The notes beneath the pieces are model-generated. The model had not been told where the DNA came from and did not search any database. It saw only the letters and a list, made by a program, of their open reading frames with translations. A stretch of 64,000 bases of DNA from Taibaiella sp. (GTDB taxonomy: Bacteria; Bacteroidota; Bacteroidia; Chitinophagales; Chitinophagaceae). The translations under genes were made by a program, and so were the position numbers. This document shows positions 1 to 8,757 of the stretch, piece after piece. The DNA is taken from the NCBI GenBank assembly GCA_013815385.1, contig JACDGL010000003.1, forward strand, positions 62,001 to 126,000. The letters run 5' to 3'. The stretch's first letter is position 1, and each line of letters starts with the position of its first letter.

Positions 1-105
1 GAACGCATGCAAAATTTCATTTGACACGTTGAGGGCGAGCAGGGCGGTCAACACCAGGTACATGAGGTTGATCATTAGCTGCCGCGGCTCTTTGGGCATT
101 GACAT
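1..105 (-). CDS. gldM: Gliding motility / T9SS inner-membrane protein GldM (N-terminal fragment)
   Basis: The window edge cuts this gene; only the first 35 codons are present. The translation starts MSMPKEPRQLMINLMYLVLT and continues ALLALNVSNEILHAF, which matches the conserved GldM N-terminus: a short basic cytoplasmic tail followed by one transmembrane helix with the ALNVS motif. In known systems GldM forms with GldL the proton-driven motor of the type IX secretion system, spanning inner membrane and periplasm. It lies 67 bases downstream of gldL on the same strand, the usual gldKLMN order. The ATG at 105 is the first start; the third codon is also ATG. Confidence 0.9.
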   Translation of the reverse strand, partial: MSMPKEPRQLMINLMYLVLTALLALNVSNEILHAF

Positions 106-172
106 ATGCTGCTATAAGTTTATTTGGTTATAATAATGTTGACTACTTAGCTAAATACGCTAATTCTTAATA

Positions 173-988
173 TTAACGTCCCTGCATAGCAGACAGCATA
201 TTTCCATATATCTGGTTCAGCGTGCCAAGGTTTTTCGCCAGCTGACCTATCTGGTCTTTGGCAGCCTTAGCATCTTCTGCACTCGATGCCATTGCATCTG
301 ATGCATTTACAAGATTGCTATAGAATTTATTCATTGCTTTCAGATGGTTATTTGCATCAGAAAGTTCTACTTCGTATATCTGGTTCAGTGTACCAAGATT
401 CTTTGACAGGACAACAACCTGTTCGTGGAATTTAGTGGTATCAGCAGCAGCATTGTTAAATGAAGCCATTGTCTGGGTAGCACCTACAAATGTAGTTTTC
501 ATCTGGCCCAGTGCATCAGCTGCCTCGCGGGCGCTCTGTGAATATTGGGCGGTAGCCGAAGTAACATCAGACATATCTTTTATCTGGTCTACCGTATGGC
601 CAAAGCGCTGGAAATTCTCGTTCAGCTTGCGGAGATTGGCAGGAGTTATCTGCGCTTCTTCCAGCATCTGATCCAGTGATTTTGTGGAAAATCCCTTTGG
701 TCCTGCTTCCAGCTTTACACCTTTACGGTAAGCCTCTACATAGGGGTTCTCGTCTATATTAGGATAGTAACGTTCCCAATAGTAATCTTTATGCGGTGGT
801 AAAACGCCAAGCATAGCAAAGATGAACGCCTCGGTAAGCATACCAGCCGTAAGCATTACACCGGCACCGTTCCAGTGCTGTATTTTGAAGAGCGCACCCA
901 ACAATACTACCGATGCACCAATACCAATGATGAAGTTCTTTAGATACTTACCCTGCTTGGTTTCGAAAAATAACGCAAAAGAATTCAT
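173..988 (-). CDS. gldL: Gliding motility / T9SS inner-membrane protein GldL
   Basis: The 271-residue product has two hydrophobic helices near the N-terminus (about residues 18-37 and 43-63), then a long polar, helix-rich tail with coiled-coil character, the GldL plan. The LFKIQHWNGAG stretch between the helices is typical of the family. GldL is the membrane part of the rotary motor that, with GldM, energises type IX secretion and gliding. A phrase of the form LxxNLGTLNQIY occurs twice in the tail (around residues 195-205 and 252-262), a short internal repeat. The gene sits between gldK (50 bases upstream) and gldM, consistent with one operon. Confidence 0.93.
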   Translation of the reverse strand: MNSFALFFETKQGKYLKNFIIGIGASVVLLGALFKIQHWNGAGVMLTAGMLTEAFIFAMLGVLPPHKDYYWERYYPNIDENPYVEAYRKGVKLEAGPKGFSTKSLDQMLEEAQITPANLRKLNENFQRFGHTVDQIKDMSDVTSATAQYSQSAREAADALGQMKTTFVGATQTMASFNNAAADTTKFHEQVVVLSKNLGTLNQIYEVELSDANNHLKAMNKFYSNLVNASDAMASSAEDAKAAKDQIGQLAKNLGTLNQIYGNMLSAMQGR

Positions 989-1038
989 ATTTTATATCTA
1001 TTTTCTTAAGGGTTGAAAAAATATTGCTTAATTAAAAA

Positions 1039-2301
1039 TTAACGCTGCTTGCGACCGTTTGTCAATGATAACGCTATTTGCTGATATGCACAACGGAAAC
1101 CGATGTATGCTTTTGCAGTATCTGCATATTCATAATCGCGTGTACTTACCTGCAGATAGTACGCTACATCGCGCCAGCTGCCACCACGTACCACTTTACG
1201 CTTCATCCACTGTGGGTCATTAGCTTTCATCTTGTATTCTACCTCAGGGTTCATATCTGCAACTACCTGGTAAGTGGTTCCGAAATAAGAAGAGCTAGTC
1301 CACTCAGATACGTTACCAGACATGTTACGAAGACCGTAATCGTTCGGGAAATATTTATTTACAGGCACTGTATACAATCCACCATCTGCTGCGTAGTTAC
1401 CGCGCAATGGCTTGAAGTTAGCAAGGTAACAACCTTTTTTGTTAACAATGTAAGGACCACCCCATGGGTAAGGAGCTTCGTTGCGTCCGCCGCGTGCTGC
1501 CCATTCCCACTGCATTTCGTTAGGCAGCATAAATTTACCTTCAAAGAACTGCTTTGTCTTGTCACGTTCTGATTTCCAGGTGCGTGTGCGCCAATCGCAA
1601 AATGCGTTACATTGATTCCAGTTAACGCCCACTACAGGGTAATTGTTAAATGAAGGAAACCAGTTGTATTGCAGTGCAATAGGTTCGTTATAAGAGTAAG
1701 CGAACTGGCGTATCCAAACTGTAGTATCCGGGTAAACAGGAACATCGTACTTGCCGATGTAGCTGCTGCGCGCACCACCGTTCCTCACGTTAGTTTCGTA
1801 ATCGTATGTTTCGTAATGATAAACCAGCTTGCTGTTATCAAATTCTTTTTTACCCCAGCCAGACTGTTCTGCTGGAATATAAAATGAAGCCAGTTGATCT
1901 TGCAGGTCAGCATCTTTCCAATTAATGCGTTTTCTGAAGTCAAGACGTGGTGTGCCGTCTGCGTTATCAATCTGGTCGCCTAACTGCTGATGTGCCATAG
2001 AGTCACGAACGTAGTTTGTGAACTGGCGGTACTCGGCATTGGAGATCTCTGTTTCGTCCATCCAAAAGCCTGTCATCTGTGCAGAGCGGATCTGGGCATC
2101 GTTTCTACCGCGTATATCTTCATCGCTTGCTCCCATCTTCAATACTCCAGAAGGAACGTAAACCATGCCGAGCGGTACCGGCGCCTTGTAGTTGAGAACT
2201 GTCGGATCTCCTACCAATTGGCCTCCAGAACCCGATTTTCCGCAGCTGGCAGTAAGTGCGAGCAAAGCCAAAGCCGAGATCTTCAGGGAAAGTTTTTTCA
2301 T
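1039..2301 (-). CDS. gldK: Gliding motility / T9SS lipoprotein GldK
   Basis: This 420-residue protein begins with a lipoprotein signal peptide (lipobox LTASC, Cys20). Most of the rest is a formylglycine-generating-enzyme-like sulfatase-modifying fold, recognisable from MVYVPSGVLKMGASDED near residue 50, NYPVVGVNWNQCNAFCDWR, LPNEMQWEWAARGG and VVRGGSWRD near the C-terminus. In T9SS, GldK forms periplasmic rings with GldN under the outer membrane. GldJ has the same fold, but the gldL and gldM genes directly downstream make GldK the better name. Upstream, 2302-2494 is AT-rich and holds no recognised gene; the operon promoter should lie there, though I see no perfect TAnnTTTG match. Confidence 0.92.
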   Translation of the reverse strand: MKKLSLKISALALLALTASCGKSGSGGQLVGDPTVLNYKAPVPLGMVYVPSGVLKMGASDEDIRGRNDAQIRSAQMTGFWMDETEISNAEYRQFTNYVRDSMAHQQLGDQIDNADGTPRLDFRKRINWKDADLQDQLASFYIPAEQSGWGKKEFDNSKLVYHYETYDYETNVRNGGARSSYIGKYDVPVYPDTTVWIRQFAYSYNEPIALQYNWFPSFNNYPVVGVNWNQCNAFCDWRTRTWKSERDKTKQFFEGKFMLPNEMQWEWAARGGRNEAPYPWGGPYIVNKKGCYLANFKPLRGNYAADGGLYTVPVNKYFPNDYGLRNMSGNVSEWTSSSYFGTTYQVVADMNPEVEYKMKANDPQWMKRKVVRGGSWRDVAYYLQVSTRDYEYADTAKAYIGFRCAYQQIALSLTNGRKQR

Positions 2302-2494
2302 ACTACTGTTGGTTATTGTTTTTTTTGCGATTAGGCAAATAAAGTAAAATTTTTGGTTTTGAAGTCATTACAACAATAAAACCGATGCACAATATTTAAA
2401 GTTTTTTTTAAAAATGCAAGCGTTCTAAAAAAAAATGTTAAGTTTTTTTTAAAAGAATATTTGCTGGCAACACTGGTAAAAGTACTATATATCT

Positions 2495-4519
2495 TCATTG
2501 GGTTAATAGCTGCAATGCTTCTCTGGCATTGCTTACAGGCGATAGGCAAGCCTGCTGGGTACATACAAATATATAGTTTTCGCCCTTAAAAAGTCTATCT
2601 TCCAGGATAGGAATGTCAGATATTTCTTTTTCAGAAGTGACAATATAGCAATTTGGAAGAAAATGGGCCGAAAGTTCCAAACCCATATTTATCGCATTAT
2701 TGCCCGTGCACACGATCGTTTTTAAGCCTTTTGCATACCGCTGCATGATAAGTGCCCAATAGCTGAATGATGAGGTGTAACGGGTAGCAGTATTATTCAT
2801 TTGCTGCAGCATGTAATATCCCTGTTCCGTCCACTTGTTATTCTCAAGGCACATGCCTGCTATCAGCAGGTTGTGCGCCATTACAGCATTGGCAGATGGC
2901 GTAGCGCCATCATACATATCCACCTTTCGTACGGGTATCTCCTGTTGCGCAGAAGAAGTATAATAAAAGAAGCTACCGTCTTCGTGTACAAACCGTTGCA
3001 TCACTACATCTATCCACTTTTCAGCCTCTTTTATCAAAAATACATCGCCACTCCCTGTTGCCAGTTGCAGCAGCGCCTGTATAAGGTAGGCATAATCATC
3101 CAGATGGGCATCAATGCGTGCTGTTCCATTCTTCCATGTGTGCATCAGTTCACCCTCTTTTATAAAACACTGCAGCATCCAGTGCATATGCTCTTCTGCC
3201 ATAAGCTGGTATTCTTTGCTTTGCAAAGTTTTCGCCGCTTGCGCCAGTGCTAGGTTCATCAGCGCATTCCATGATAAAAGACTCTTATCATCTGTTTGCG
3301 GACGTATGCGTTGTCCCCGAATTTCCAACAGGCGTTTTTTTATTGTTTCTATATGCGCAATTATTTCCTCTTCCCTTCGTCCGGTATCTTTTGCGATAGT
3401 GGCTACAGGCACTGCCACATGAAGGATGTTGGTATGCTCCCAATTGCCCTCCCGGGTTATTCCAAAGTACATTTCCGCTATAGGGTCGCCGCCATTTGTT
3501 GCCTCCTGCCATTCAGCCCATGTCCAGGTATAAAATTTCCCCTCTACGCCTTCACTATCTGCATCCAGCGCACTGTAAAAACCACCGCTATTGTCTTTTA
3601 ATTCCCGCTCTATAAAAGCGATCGTTTCTACTATCGCTTTTTTGTATTTCTCCATATGCGTCAGGCTATACGCATCGCACATAGAGCGTATCAGCAGCGC
3701 ATTATCATAAAGCATTTTTTCAAAGTGCGGGGCAAGCCATTTTTCATCGGTCGAGTAGCGTGCAAAACCGCCTCCAAGCTGATCATAGATGCCACCCTCT
3801 ATCATTGCGTCAAGGCTTAGCAGTGCCTGATCTCGTGCCGGTTTACTACCTGTAAAATGGTAGTGTTCCAGCAGGTAACTGATGGCCATAGTGCCCGGAA
3901 ATTTAGGGGCCTTCCCAAACCCTCCATACACGGTATCTGCCTGTTGCAAAAGCGCATCAGCCATTGCGCTGCATGCAGCCATATCCCAATCGCTACCCTT
4001 TGCATTGATACCGGTCAGCGAAGCTTGCTGCAGGTGGGCAAGCATTTGCTGGGCCTGCAGGGCTACCTCGTCCTGTTGTTCCGTCCATATTTCGTTAATT
4101 CGTTGCAATAGCTGCATCCAAGACAGGCGGCCATATGCCGGCCTCGGGGGAAAATAGGTGCCCCCATAAAATGGTGCGCGTTCCGGTGTGGCAAATACAT
4201 TTAATGGCCAGCCTCCGCTGCCACCAAGCGCCTGCACGGCATCCATGTACATATGGTCTACATCAGGATGCTCCTCCCTGTCTACTTTCACACAAATGAA
4301 ATGGGCATTCATATAGGCTGCCACCTCCTCATTCTCAAAGCTTTCGTGTTCCATAACATGGCACCAGTGGCAGGCTGCGTAGCCGATACTTATCAGTACA
4401 GGTTTATGCTCCTGCGCCGCTCTTGCAAAGGGTTCATCTCCCCATGCATACCAGTCTACAGGGTTATTTGCATGTTGCAGCAGGTAGGGGCTTTGCTCGT
4501 GGATCAATCTATTTGCCAT
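2495..4519 (-). CDS. DUF255 thioredoxin-domain protein (YyaL/SSP411 family)
   Basis: The 674-residue protein starts with the family signature [21 protein letters not shown], followed by a thioredoxin-like domain with active-site motif C50-H-W-C53, then a long (alpha/alpha)6-barrel-like region resembling glycosidase or epimerase folds. This is the full-length plan of the DUF255 family, of which human SPATA20 is a member. Its reaction is not established; the thioredoxin motif suggests disulfide chemistry and the absence of a signal peptide points to the cytoplasm. It stands alone between gldK and hemD, all on the minus strand, and 105 bases separate it from hemD. Confidence 0.9.
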   Translation of the reverse strand: MANRLIHEQSPYLLQHANNPVDWYAWGDEPFARAAQEHKPVLISIGYAACHWCHVMEHESFENEEVAAYMNAHFICVKVDREEHPDVDHMYMDAVQALGGSGGWPLNVFATPERAPFYGGTYFPPRPAYGRLSWMQLLQRINEIWTEQQDEVALQAQQMLAHLQQASLTGINAKGSDWDMAACSAMADALLQQADTVYGGFGKAPKFPGTMAISYLLEHYHFTGSKPARDQALLSLDAMIEGGIYDQLGGGFARYSTDEKWLAPHFEKMLYDNALLIRSMCDAYSLTHMEKYKKAIVETIAFIERELKDNSGGFYSALDADSEGVEGKFYTWTWAEWQEATNGGDPIAEMYFGITREGNWEHTNILHVAVPVATIAKDTGRREEEIIAHIETIKKRLLEIRGQRIRPQTDDKSLLSWNALMNLALAQAAKTLQSKEYQLMAEEHMHWMLQCFIKEGELMHTWKNGTARIDAHLDDYAYLIQALLQLATGSGDVFLIKEAEKWIDVVMQRFVHEDGSFFYYTSSAQQEIPVRKVDMYDGATPSANAVMAHNLLIAGMCLENNKWTEQGYYMLQQMNNTATRYTSSFSYWALIMQRYAKGLKTIVCTGNNAINMGLELSAHFLPNCYIVTSEKEISDIPILEDRLFKGENYIFVCTQQACLSPVSNAREALQLLTQ

Positions 4520-4624
4520 ATTGCGAAGTTAACGGCAAGTAGAAAAGAATCGGGCACAAAAATCACAGCTCCGTATAGCTGCTATGCATACGCATGTATA
4601 ACTAATGGCTAAGTAAAAAGGGGA

Positions 4625-5422
4625 TTATTTCCTGCTATCTGCCAGGTATTTTTCCAGTGCAGCCACCATAGAGGGGGTTTCCGGGGCAGGGGCCTTTACA
4701 TCCAGCCTCAGGCCCGCCAGTTCTATCGCTTTCGATGTGGTAGGCCCGAAAGCGCCTATCAATGTACCGTTCTGCTTGAACTGGGGATTGTGGTCGAATA
4801 AGGTTTGTACACTGAAGGGGCTGAAAAACACGATCATGTCGTATCCGTCTCCCATTACACCTGTTATGTCATTTGATACCATGCGGTAAAGCGTGGCTTC
4901 AGCAAATATTATTTTATTTTTAGTGAGATACTGGGCAATATCATTTTTTGCATTATCCGAGGTGGGTAGTATAAAGCGTTCATTCACTTTATGCTTGCCT
5001 ATTACTTCCAGCAGGCCATCAGTAGAGCCATCGGGAGAAAAGAAGACCTTACGTTTACGGTAAAGGATAAATTTTTGCAGGTATAATGCCACCGCTTCCG
5101 TGATACAGAAGTATTTCATATCCTGCGATACCTTCACTTTCATTTCCTCGCATATCCTGAAGAAATGGTCTACCGCATTACGGCTGGCGAATATGATAGC
5201 CGTGTATTCACCTACATCTACTTTTTGCTTGCGAAAATCTTTGCCGCTGAGCCCTTCCACATGCATAAAAGGATGAAAATCAAGCTTAAGCTCGTATTTC
5301 TTTGCCAGGTCAAAATAAGGGGACTTTTCCGTTTCAGGCCGCGGCTGCGTGATGAGAACGGAGTTGATCCGGGGAGCTTTTTTCTCTGCCTTTTTACCAG
5401 TCGATTTAACAGCTTTGGCCAT
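4625..5422 (-). CDS. hemD: Uroporphyrinogen-III synthase
   Basis: The 265-residue protein has the bilobed HemD pattern: SVLITQPRPETEKSPYFDLAK at the start of lobe one, ASRNAVDHFF, then a second lobe with ATLYRMVSND, IVFFSPFSVQTLF and GAFGPTTSKAIELAG. HemD closes hydroxymethylbilane to uroporphyrinogen III in tetrapyrrole synthesis. A lysine-rich N-terminal extension of about 17 residues (KAVKSTGKKAEKKA) precedes the fold and is common in Bacteroidota homologues. It follows the DUF4271 gene by about 75 bases on the same strand, a conserved pairing in this phylum; hemW, another haem gene, starts divergently just beyond. Confidence 0.88.
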   Translation of the reverse strand: MAKAVKSTGKKAEKKAPRINSVLITQPRPETEKSPYFDLAKKYELKLDFHPFMHVEGLSGKDFRKQKVDVGEYTAIIFASRNAVDHFFRICEEMKVKVSQDMKYFCITEAVALYLQKFILYRKRKVFFSPDGSTDGLLEVIGKHKVNERFILPTSDNAKNDIAQYLTKNKIIFAEATLYRMVSNDITGVMGDGYDMIVFFSPFSVQTLFDHNPQFKQNGTLIGAFGPTTSKAIELAGLRLDVKAPAPETPSMVAALEKYLADSRK

Positions 5423-5496
5423 AATGGGTATAATGGGTATGCAATCAGGTTGTTTTTATTAACAATGCTATGGCGTACTTCTATTCCTCTCTCCGA

Positions 5497-6372
5497 TCAA
5501 TAATATACCAGTCCTTGTACTAATAGCTTCATCAATAATGCCAGGGGTAACAATTCCGAGGCGCAAAGGTACGTAAAAAAATGAAATTTGCTGTACTGGA
5601 AGAATGACCCGAACACCTGCCATGACCTTGTATATCTGTTTATTAGCAGCAATCCTATTACCGCAAACGAAACCATAAGCACCGGGTAGGAGTAGCCTGA
5701 GCCTGCAAACGCGAATAATATAACAAAGGGCATCAGCACCATCCCTATTATCTTGTTTATCAGGAATACATTAAAAAGGTACTGGGCGGTTACCGTTTGG
5801 ATCCTGAATGCCCAGCCGCTAAACCTGATAACAGCATACTTTGCTATATAGATTACCATAACACCGGCTATCAGCATTAATAACAGTAAAGACGGGGGTA
5901 TTACCCCCGAACGTTGGGGTATGAGCAACATACCTGCATAGTAAATGTAAGCGCCTGCAGAGATAGTAAAAAAAATGTTCATAAGCAGGTTGGGGAAAGA
6001 GGCATTCTCCAGTTGTTCCCGTAATTGCCTGCTGCTGAGTGTGGGGTTCCAGAAAGCCCGCCACACATTCTGGAAATATTTGTGGTCGCTCATCCGTATA
6101 AGCCCCAGCAATAGGCAAAGGAATAACAATAGGTAAAAGTCCCAGGTTTTGTCAACCGCTACGTGTGCCTGCTCTATGTTGTAGTAAATTTTAGTGGTAG
6201 CCACCTGGGGCTGTGCCAATAGGAAGCTGTCTGCTACATGCGTAGCCTGTTGCTTCAGTACCAGGCTATCATAGGTCACGATACCATATTTAACAGGATA
6301 AACGCGCCCCTTAGCGCTAAACCCTGCAAAAAGCAAAATGATGATCAAAAATAGCTTGAAACTGGAACGCAT
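5497..6372 (-). CDS. DUF4271 membrane protein
   Basis: The reading frame is open to a TTG at 6390, but the ATG at 6372 begins a convincing signal sequence (MRSSFKLFLIIILLFAGFS) and is the preferred start, giving 291 residues. After a periplasmic stretch of about 60 residues come about six further hydrophobic helices. The FWNPTLSSRQLREQLENASFPNLLMN region and the adjacent membrane helices match the Bacteroidota DUF4271 family, which is commonly encoded beside hemD, as here. No biochemical function is known. The conserved location suggests some link to tetrapyrrole or cytochrome metabolism, but that is inference. Confidence 0.82.
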   Translation of the reverse strand: MRSSFKLFLIIILLFAGFSAKGRVYPVKYGIVTYDSLVLKQQATHVADSFLLAQPQVATTKIYYNIEQAHVAVDKTWDFYLLLFLCLLLGLIRMSDHKYFQNVWRAFWNPTLSSRQLREQLENASFPNLLMNIFFTISAGAYIYYAGMLLIPQRSGVIPPSLLLLMLIAGVMVIYIAKYAVIRFSGWAFRIQTVTAQYLFNVFLINKIIGMVLMPFVILFAFAGSGYSYPVLMVSFAVIGLLLINRYTRSWQVFGSFFQYSKFHFFTYLCASELLPLALLMKLLVQGLVYY

Positions 6373-6465
6373 ACCTATTTGCAAGTGCAATATTAAGATT
6401 TTAAAAAAATGTTCTTACAAAAATCTGCCGACATCCTTCCACTCCTTCCCCCTTCTTTTTTGATG

Positions 6466-6473
6466 TAATTTTG
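6466..6473 (+). promoter_or_regulatory. Bacteroidota -7 promoter element for hemW
   Basis: TAATTTTG is a perfect match to the Bacteroidota TAnnTTTG consensus and lies 13 bases before the hemW ATG, which leaves an mRNA leader of only a few bases. I saw no clear -33 element. Confidence 0.6.
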
Positions 6474-6486
6474 CACTATCCTTTCC

Positions 6487-7653
6487 ATGCTACAAGATAT
6501 TCACCCCGCCAATACATCAGGCATATACATCCATATTCCTTTTTGCAGGCAGGCATGCACCTATTGCAACTTCCATTTCTCTACTTCCCTAAAGATGAAG
6601 GACGACCTGCTGAATGCGCTACTGAGGGAACTGGATATGCACAGGGATTTTCTGCAAGGCATACCGGTAACAACTATATACATTGGTGGCGGTACGCCAT
6701 CACTCTTATCAGCCGATGAGATCAACCGCCTGTTTGATTTCATTTTTAAGCACTACCCTGTCAATGATCTGAGGGAATGTACTTTAGAGGCCAATCCTGA
6801 TGATCTTTCATTATCCTATCTCAAAGCACTGAAAGCCACACCTATCGATCGTTTTAGCATTGGCGTACAATCATTCCGCGACAGCGACCTCCAGTACATG
6901 CACCGTGCGCATAACGCACAACAGGCCGAATACGCTATCAAGGCTGCTCAGGACACCGGCTTTTCTAATCTCAGTATAGATCTCATATATGGAACTCCCG
7001 GCCTTGGTGATGCAGACTGGAAACACAATCTGCAGAAAATGGCCGCATTAGATGTTCCGCATTTTTCAGCATATGCACTTACTGTAGAGGAAGGCACTGC
7101 TTTGGCACATGCTATCAGAAATAAGAAGTCTGCGCCTGTTCTTCCCGAACAATCAGCTGACCAGTTTCAGATGTTGATGGAAATGGCACCTGATCTGGGT
7201 TATGAACATTATGAGATATCCAACTTCGCCCGGCCGGGCAGATATGCCATTCATAATACTAACTACTGGACGGGCGTACCCTACCTGGGTATAGGGCCAT
7301 CAGCACACTCCTTCGATGGCAAAAGTCGCAGGTGGAACGTTGCTAACAATGCCCTGTATACCGGCGGCCTGATGAATGAAAGGAAACTCAGTTATGAAGA
7401 GGAGCAGCTTACTCCTGTACAGCAGTTGAATGAATACATAATGACCTCTTTACGTACCCAATGGGGCTGTAGCCTGTATAAGATACGCAATGGCTGGGAT
7501 AGCCACTATATGAAAAATATAGTCTACCAGGCCGATCTTTTTCGGGAGAAAAAATGGATGGTGTTAACGAACGACCACCTGATACTTACCAATACGGGTA
7601 AATTATATGCTGATCGTATAGCAGCTGAATTATTTGCTGATGAACATTTCTGA
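6487..7653 (+). CDS. hemW: Radical SAM haem chaperone HemW
   Basis: The 388-residue protein has the radical SAM cluster motif C20-x3-C24-x2-C27 right after GIYIHIPFC, followed by TIYIGGGTPS, EANPDD, RFSIGVQSF and the C-terminal HemW domain (YEHYEISNFARPG, NYWTGVPYLGIGPSAHSF). HemW inserts haem into respiratory proteins; older annotation as oxygen-independent coproporphyrinogen oxidase should be avoided because HemN carries further conserved residues. It is divergent from DUF4271/hemD and its stop codon directly abuts the stop of the convergent Crp/Fnr gene. The ATG at 6487 is supported by the promoter 13 bases upstream. Confidence 0.92.
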   Translation: MLQDIHPANTSGIYIHIPFCRQACTYCNFHFSTSLKMKDDLLNALLRELDMHRDFLQGIPVTTIYIGGGTPSLLSADEINRLFDFIFKHYPVNDLRECTLEANPDDLSLSYLKALKATPIDRFSIGVQSFRDSDLQYMHRAHNAQQAEYAIKAAQDTGFSNLSIDLIYGTPGLGDADWKHNLQKMAALDVPHFSAYALTVEEGTALAHAIRNKKSAPVLPEQSADQFQMLMEMAPDLGYEHYEISNFARPGRYAIHNTNYWTGVPYLGIGPSAHSFDGKSRRWNVANNALYTGGLMNERKLSYEEEQLTPVQQLNEYIMTSLRTQWGCSLYKIRNGWDSHYMKNIVYQADLFREKKWMVLTNDHLILTNTGKLYADRIAAELFADEHF

Positions 7654-8232
7654 TCATCTGCTACCAGCTACCTTAGATCGCATCCGGCTAAGGGTTTCCA
7701 GTGTCATTCCAAGATAGGTAGCTATATACTTTAAGGGAACACGCTGTAGCAGCATAGGATATTTTTCCATAAAGGAGAGATACCTCTCTTCCGCACTTTG
7801 TTTGCGCAGCATGTACGATCGGTGCTCCATCATACTGGCATAGTGCTCTGTCCATATCCGGGCTACGTAGTTAAACTCTATATACTCTTTGTAAAGCTGT
7901 TGCAGCTTATCATGGTGTATACGCGCTATGGTCGATGTTTCCAGCGCTTCTATATATTCATACCCCGGCCTTCGGGTATAAAAGCTGTTGATGGATAATC
8001 CTATGTGGTTTTCATGTATAAAGCGGCAGCACACTTCCATATCATCCTTCACATAATACACGCGCAGCAGTCCCTCCATTACAAAGAACGCATAGTCGCA
8101 TCGCTGCCCCTCTTTAAGTATGTGCTGTTTCTTATCTATGGTAATTACTTCCAACTCACCTTCAAGCCTCGCTTTTAGCGTATCGCTTATAGGGTACAGG
8201 CTATTGATGTGATCTATGAATGTAGCTACCAT
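7654..8232 (-). CDS. Crp/Fnr-family transcriptional regulator
   Basis: The 192-residue protein has a cyclic-nucleotide-binding-like beta roll (about residues 20-110; KQHILKEGQRCDYAFFVMEGLLRVYY) and a C-terminal winged helix-turn-helix (about 150-188; VPLKYIATYLGMTLETLSRMR). It is the short Bacteroidota type that generally lacks cNMP-contacting Arg/Glu residues, so the effector is unknown. There is no cysteine cluster of the Fnr iron-sulfur kind. A small lipoprotein gene ends 9 bases upstream on the same strand, so the two are probably cotranscribed. The gene is convergent with hemW with zero spacing. Confidence 0.88.
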   Translation of the reverse strand: MVATFIDHINSLYPISDTLKARLEGELEVITIDKKQHILKEGQRCDYAFFVMEGLLRVYYVKDDMEVCCRFIHENHIGLSINSFYTRRPGYEYIEALETSTIARIHHDKLQQLYKEYIEFNYVARIWTEHYASMMEHRSYMLRKQSAEERYLSFMEKYPMLLQRVPLKYIATYLGMTLETLSRMRSKVAGSR

Positions 8233-8241
8233 TATAAAGTA

Positions 8242-8655
8242 TTATAGTGGTCCGTATTCATCAACATATAGTGTGGTCGTATCATTCTTTTGGCTGGCAA
8301 GTGCATAGGGCAGCAACCCTTTTACTTTTTCTTTAAAAAGAGAGTCTTTGCCATCTGCAAAAAATACATAGTTCCCGTTTTTAAGACTGGTAAATATTGC
8401 CGTCAGCGAAGTATCTGCAGGAAACACATGGGTACATAATACGGAATCATCATATACTCCATTGGCCGGTAGGTCCGTTGCATTGTACTTAACAAATACC
8501 TTGGCATAGTAAATGTTCTTTTGGGAGGCATGATGCTGTATAGTTAGTGTTACTTGTGAGTTCCCACCCTTTCCGGCTACATCGCCTGTATTGGTTTTAC
8601 CACAGCTTGCCAGCATAGTGCATCCTGCTAATAATATTACTTGAAAGGGTTTCAT
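8242..8655 (-). CDS. Small lipoprotein, unknown function
   Basis: The 137-residue product has a lipoprotein signal (MKPFQVILLAGCTMLASC, lipobox cysteine 18) and then a glycine/serine linker and a compact beta-rich domain containing VTLTIQHH and YYAKVFVKYN. I recognise no family. The fold could be a transthyretin-like or Ig-like module. It is the first gene of a probable two-gene unit with the Crp/Fnr regulator 9 bases downstream, and is divergent from the M1 peptidase gene. Confidence 0.7.
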   Translation of the reverse strand: MKPFQVILLAGCTMLASCGKTNTGDVAGKGGNSQVTLTIQHHASQKNIYYAKVFVKYNATDLPANGVYDDSVLCTHVFPADTSLTAIFTSLKNGNYVFFADGKDSLFKEKVKGLLPYALASQKNDTTTLYVDEYGPL

Positions 8656-8757
8656 AATAAGTATTTAAGCGTTTATATAAAATTACTGCAATCCGTCTTA
8701 TTAATTAACATATTTTCCAAACACGGTGTACTTTGCCGTGCTTTCTAAATTTATTTC

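Noticed and set aside
1078-1572. 164-residue plus-strand frame opposite gldK
   Set aside because: It is a shadow of gldK without signal, motif or start context.
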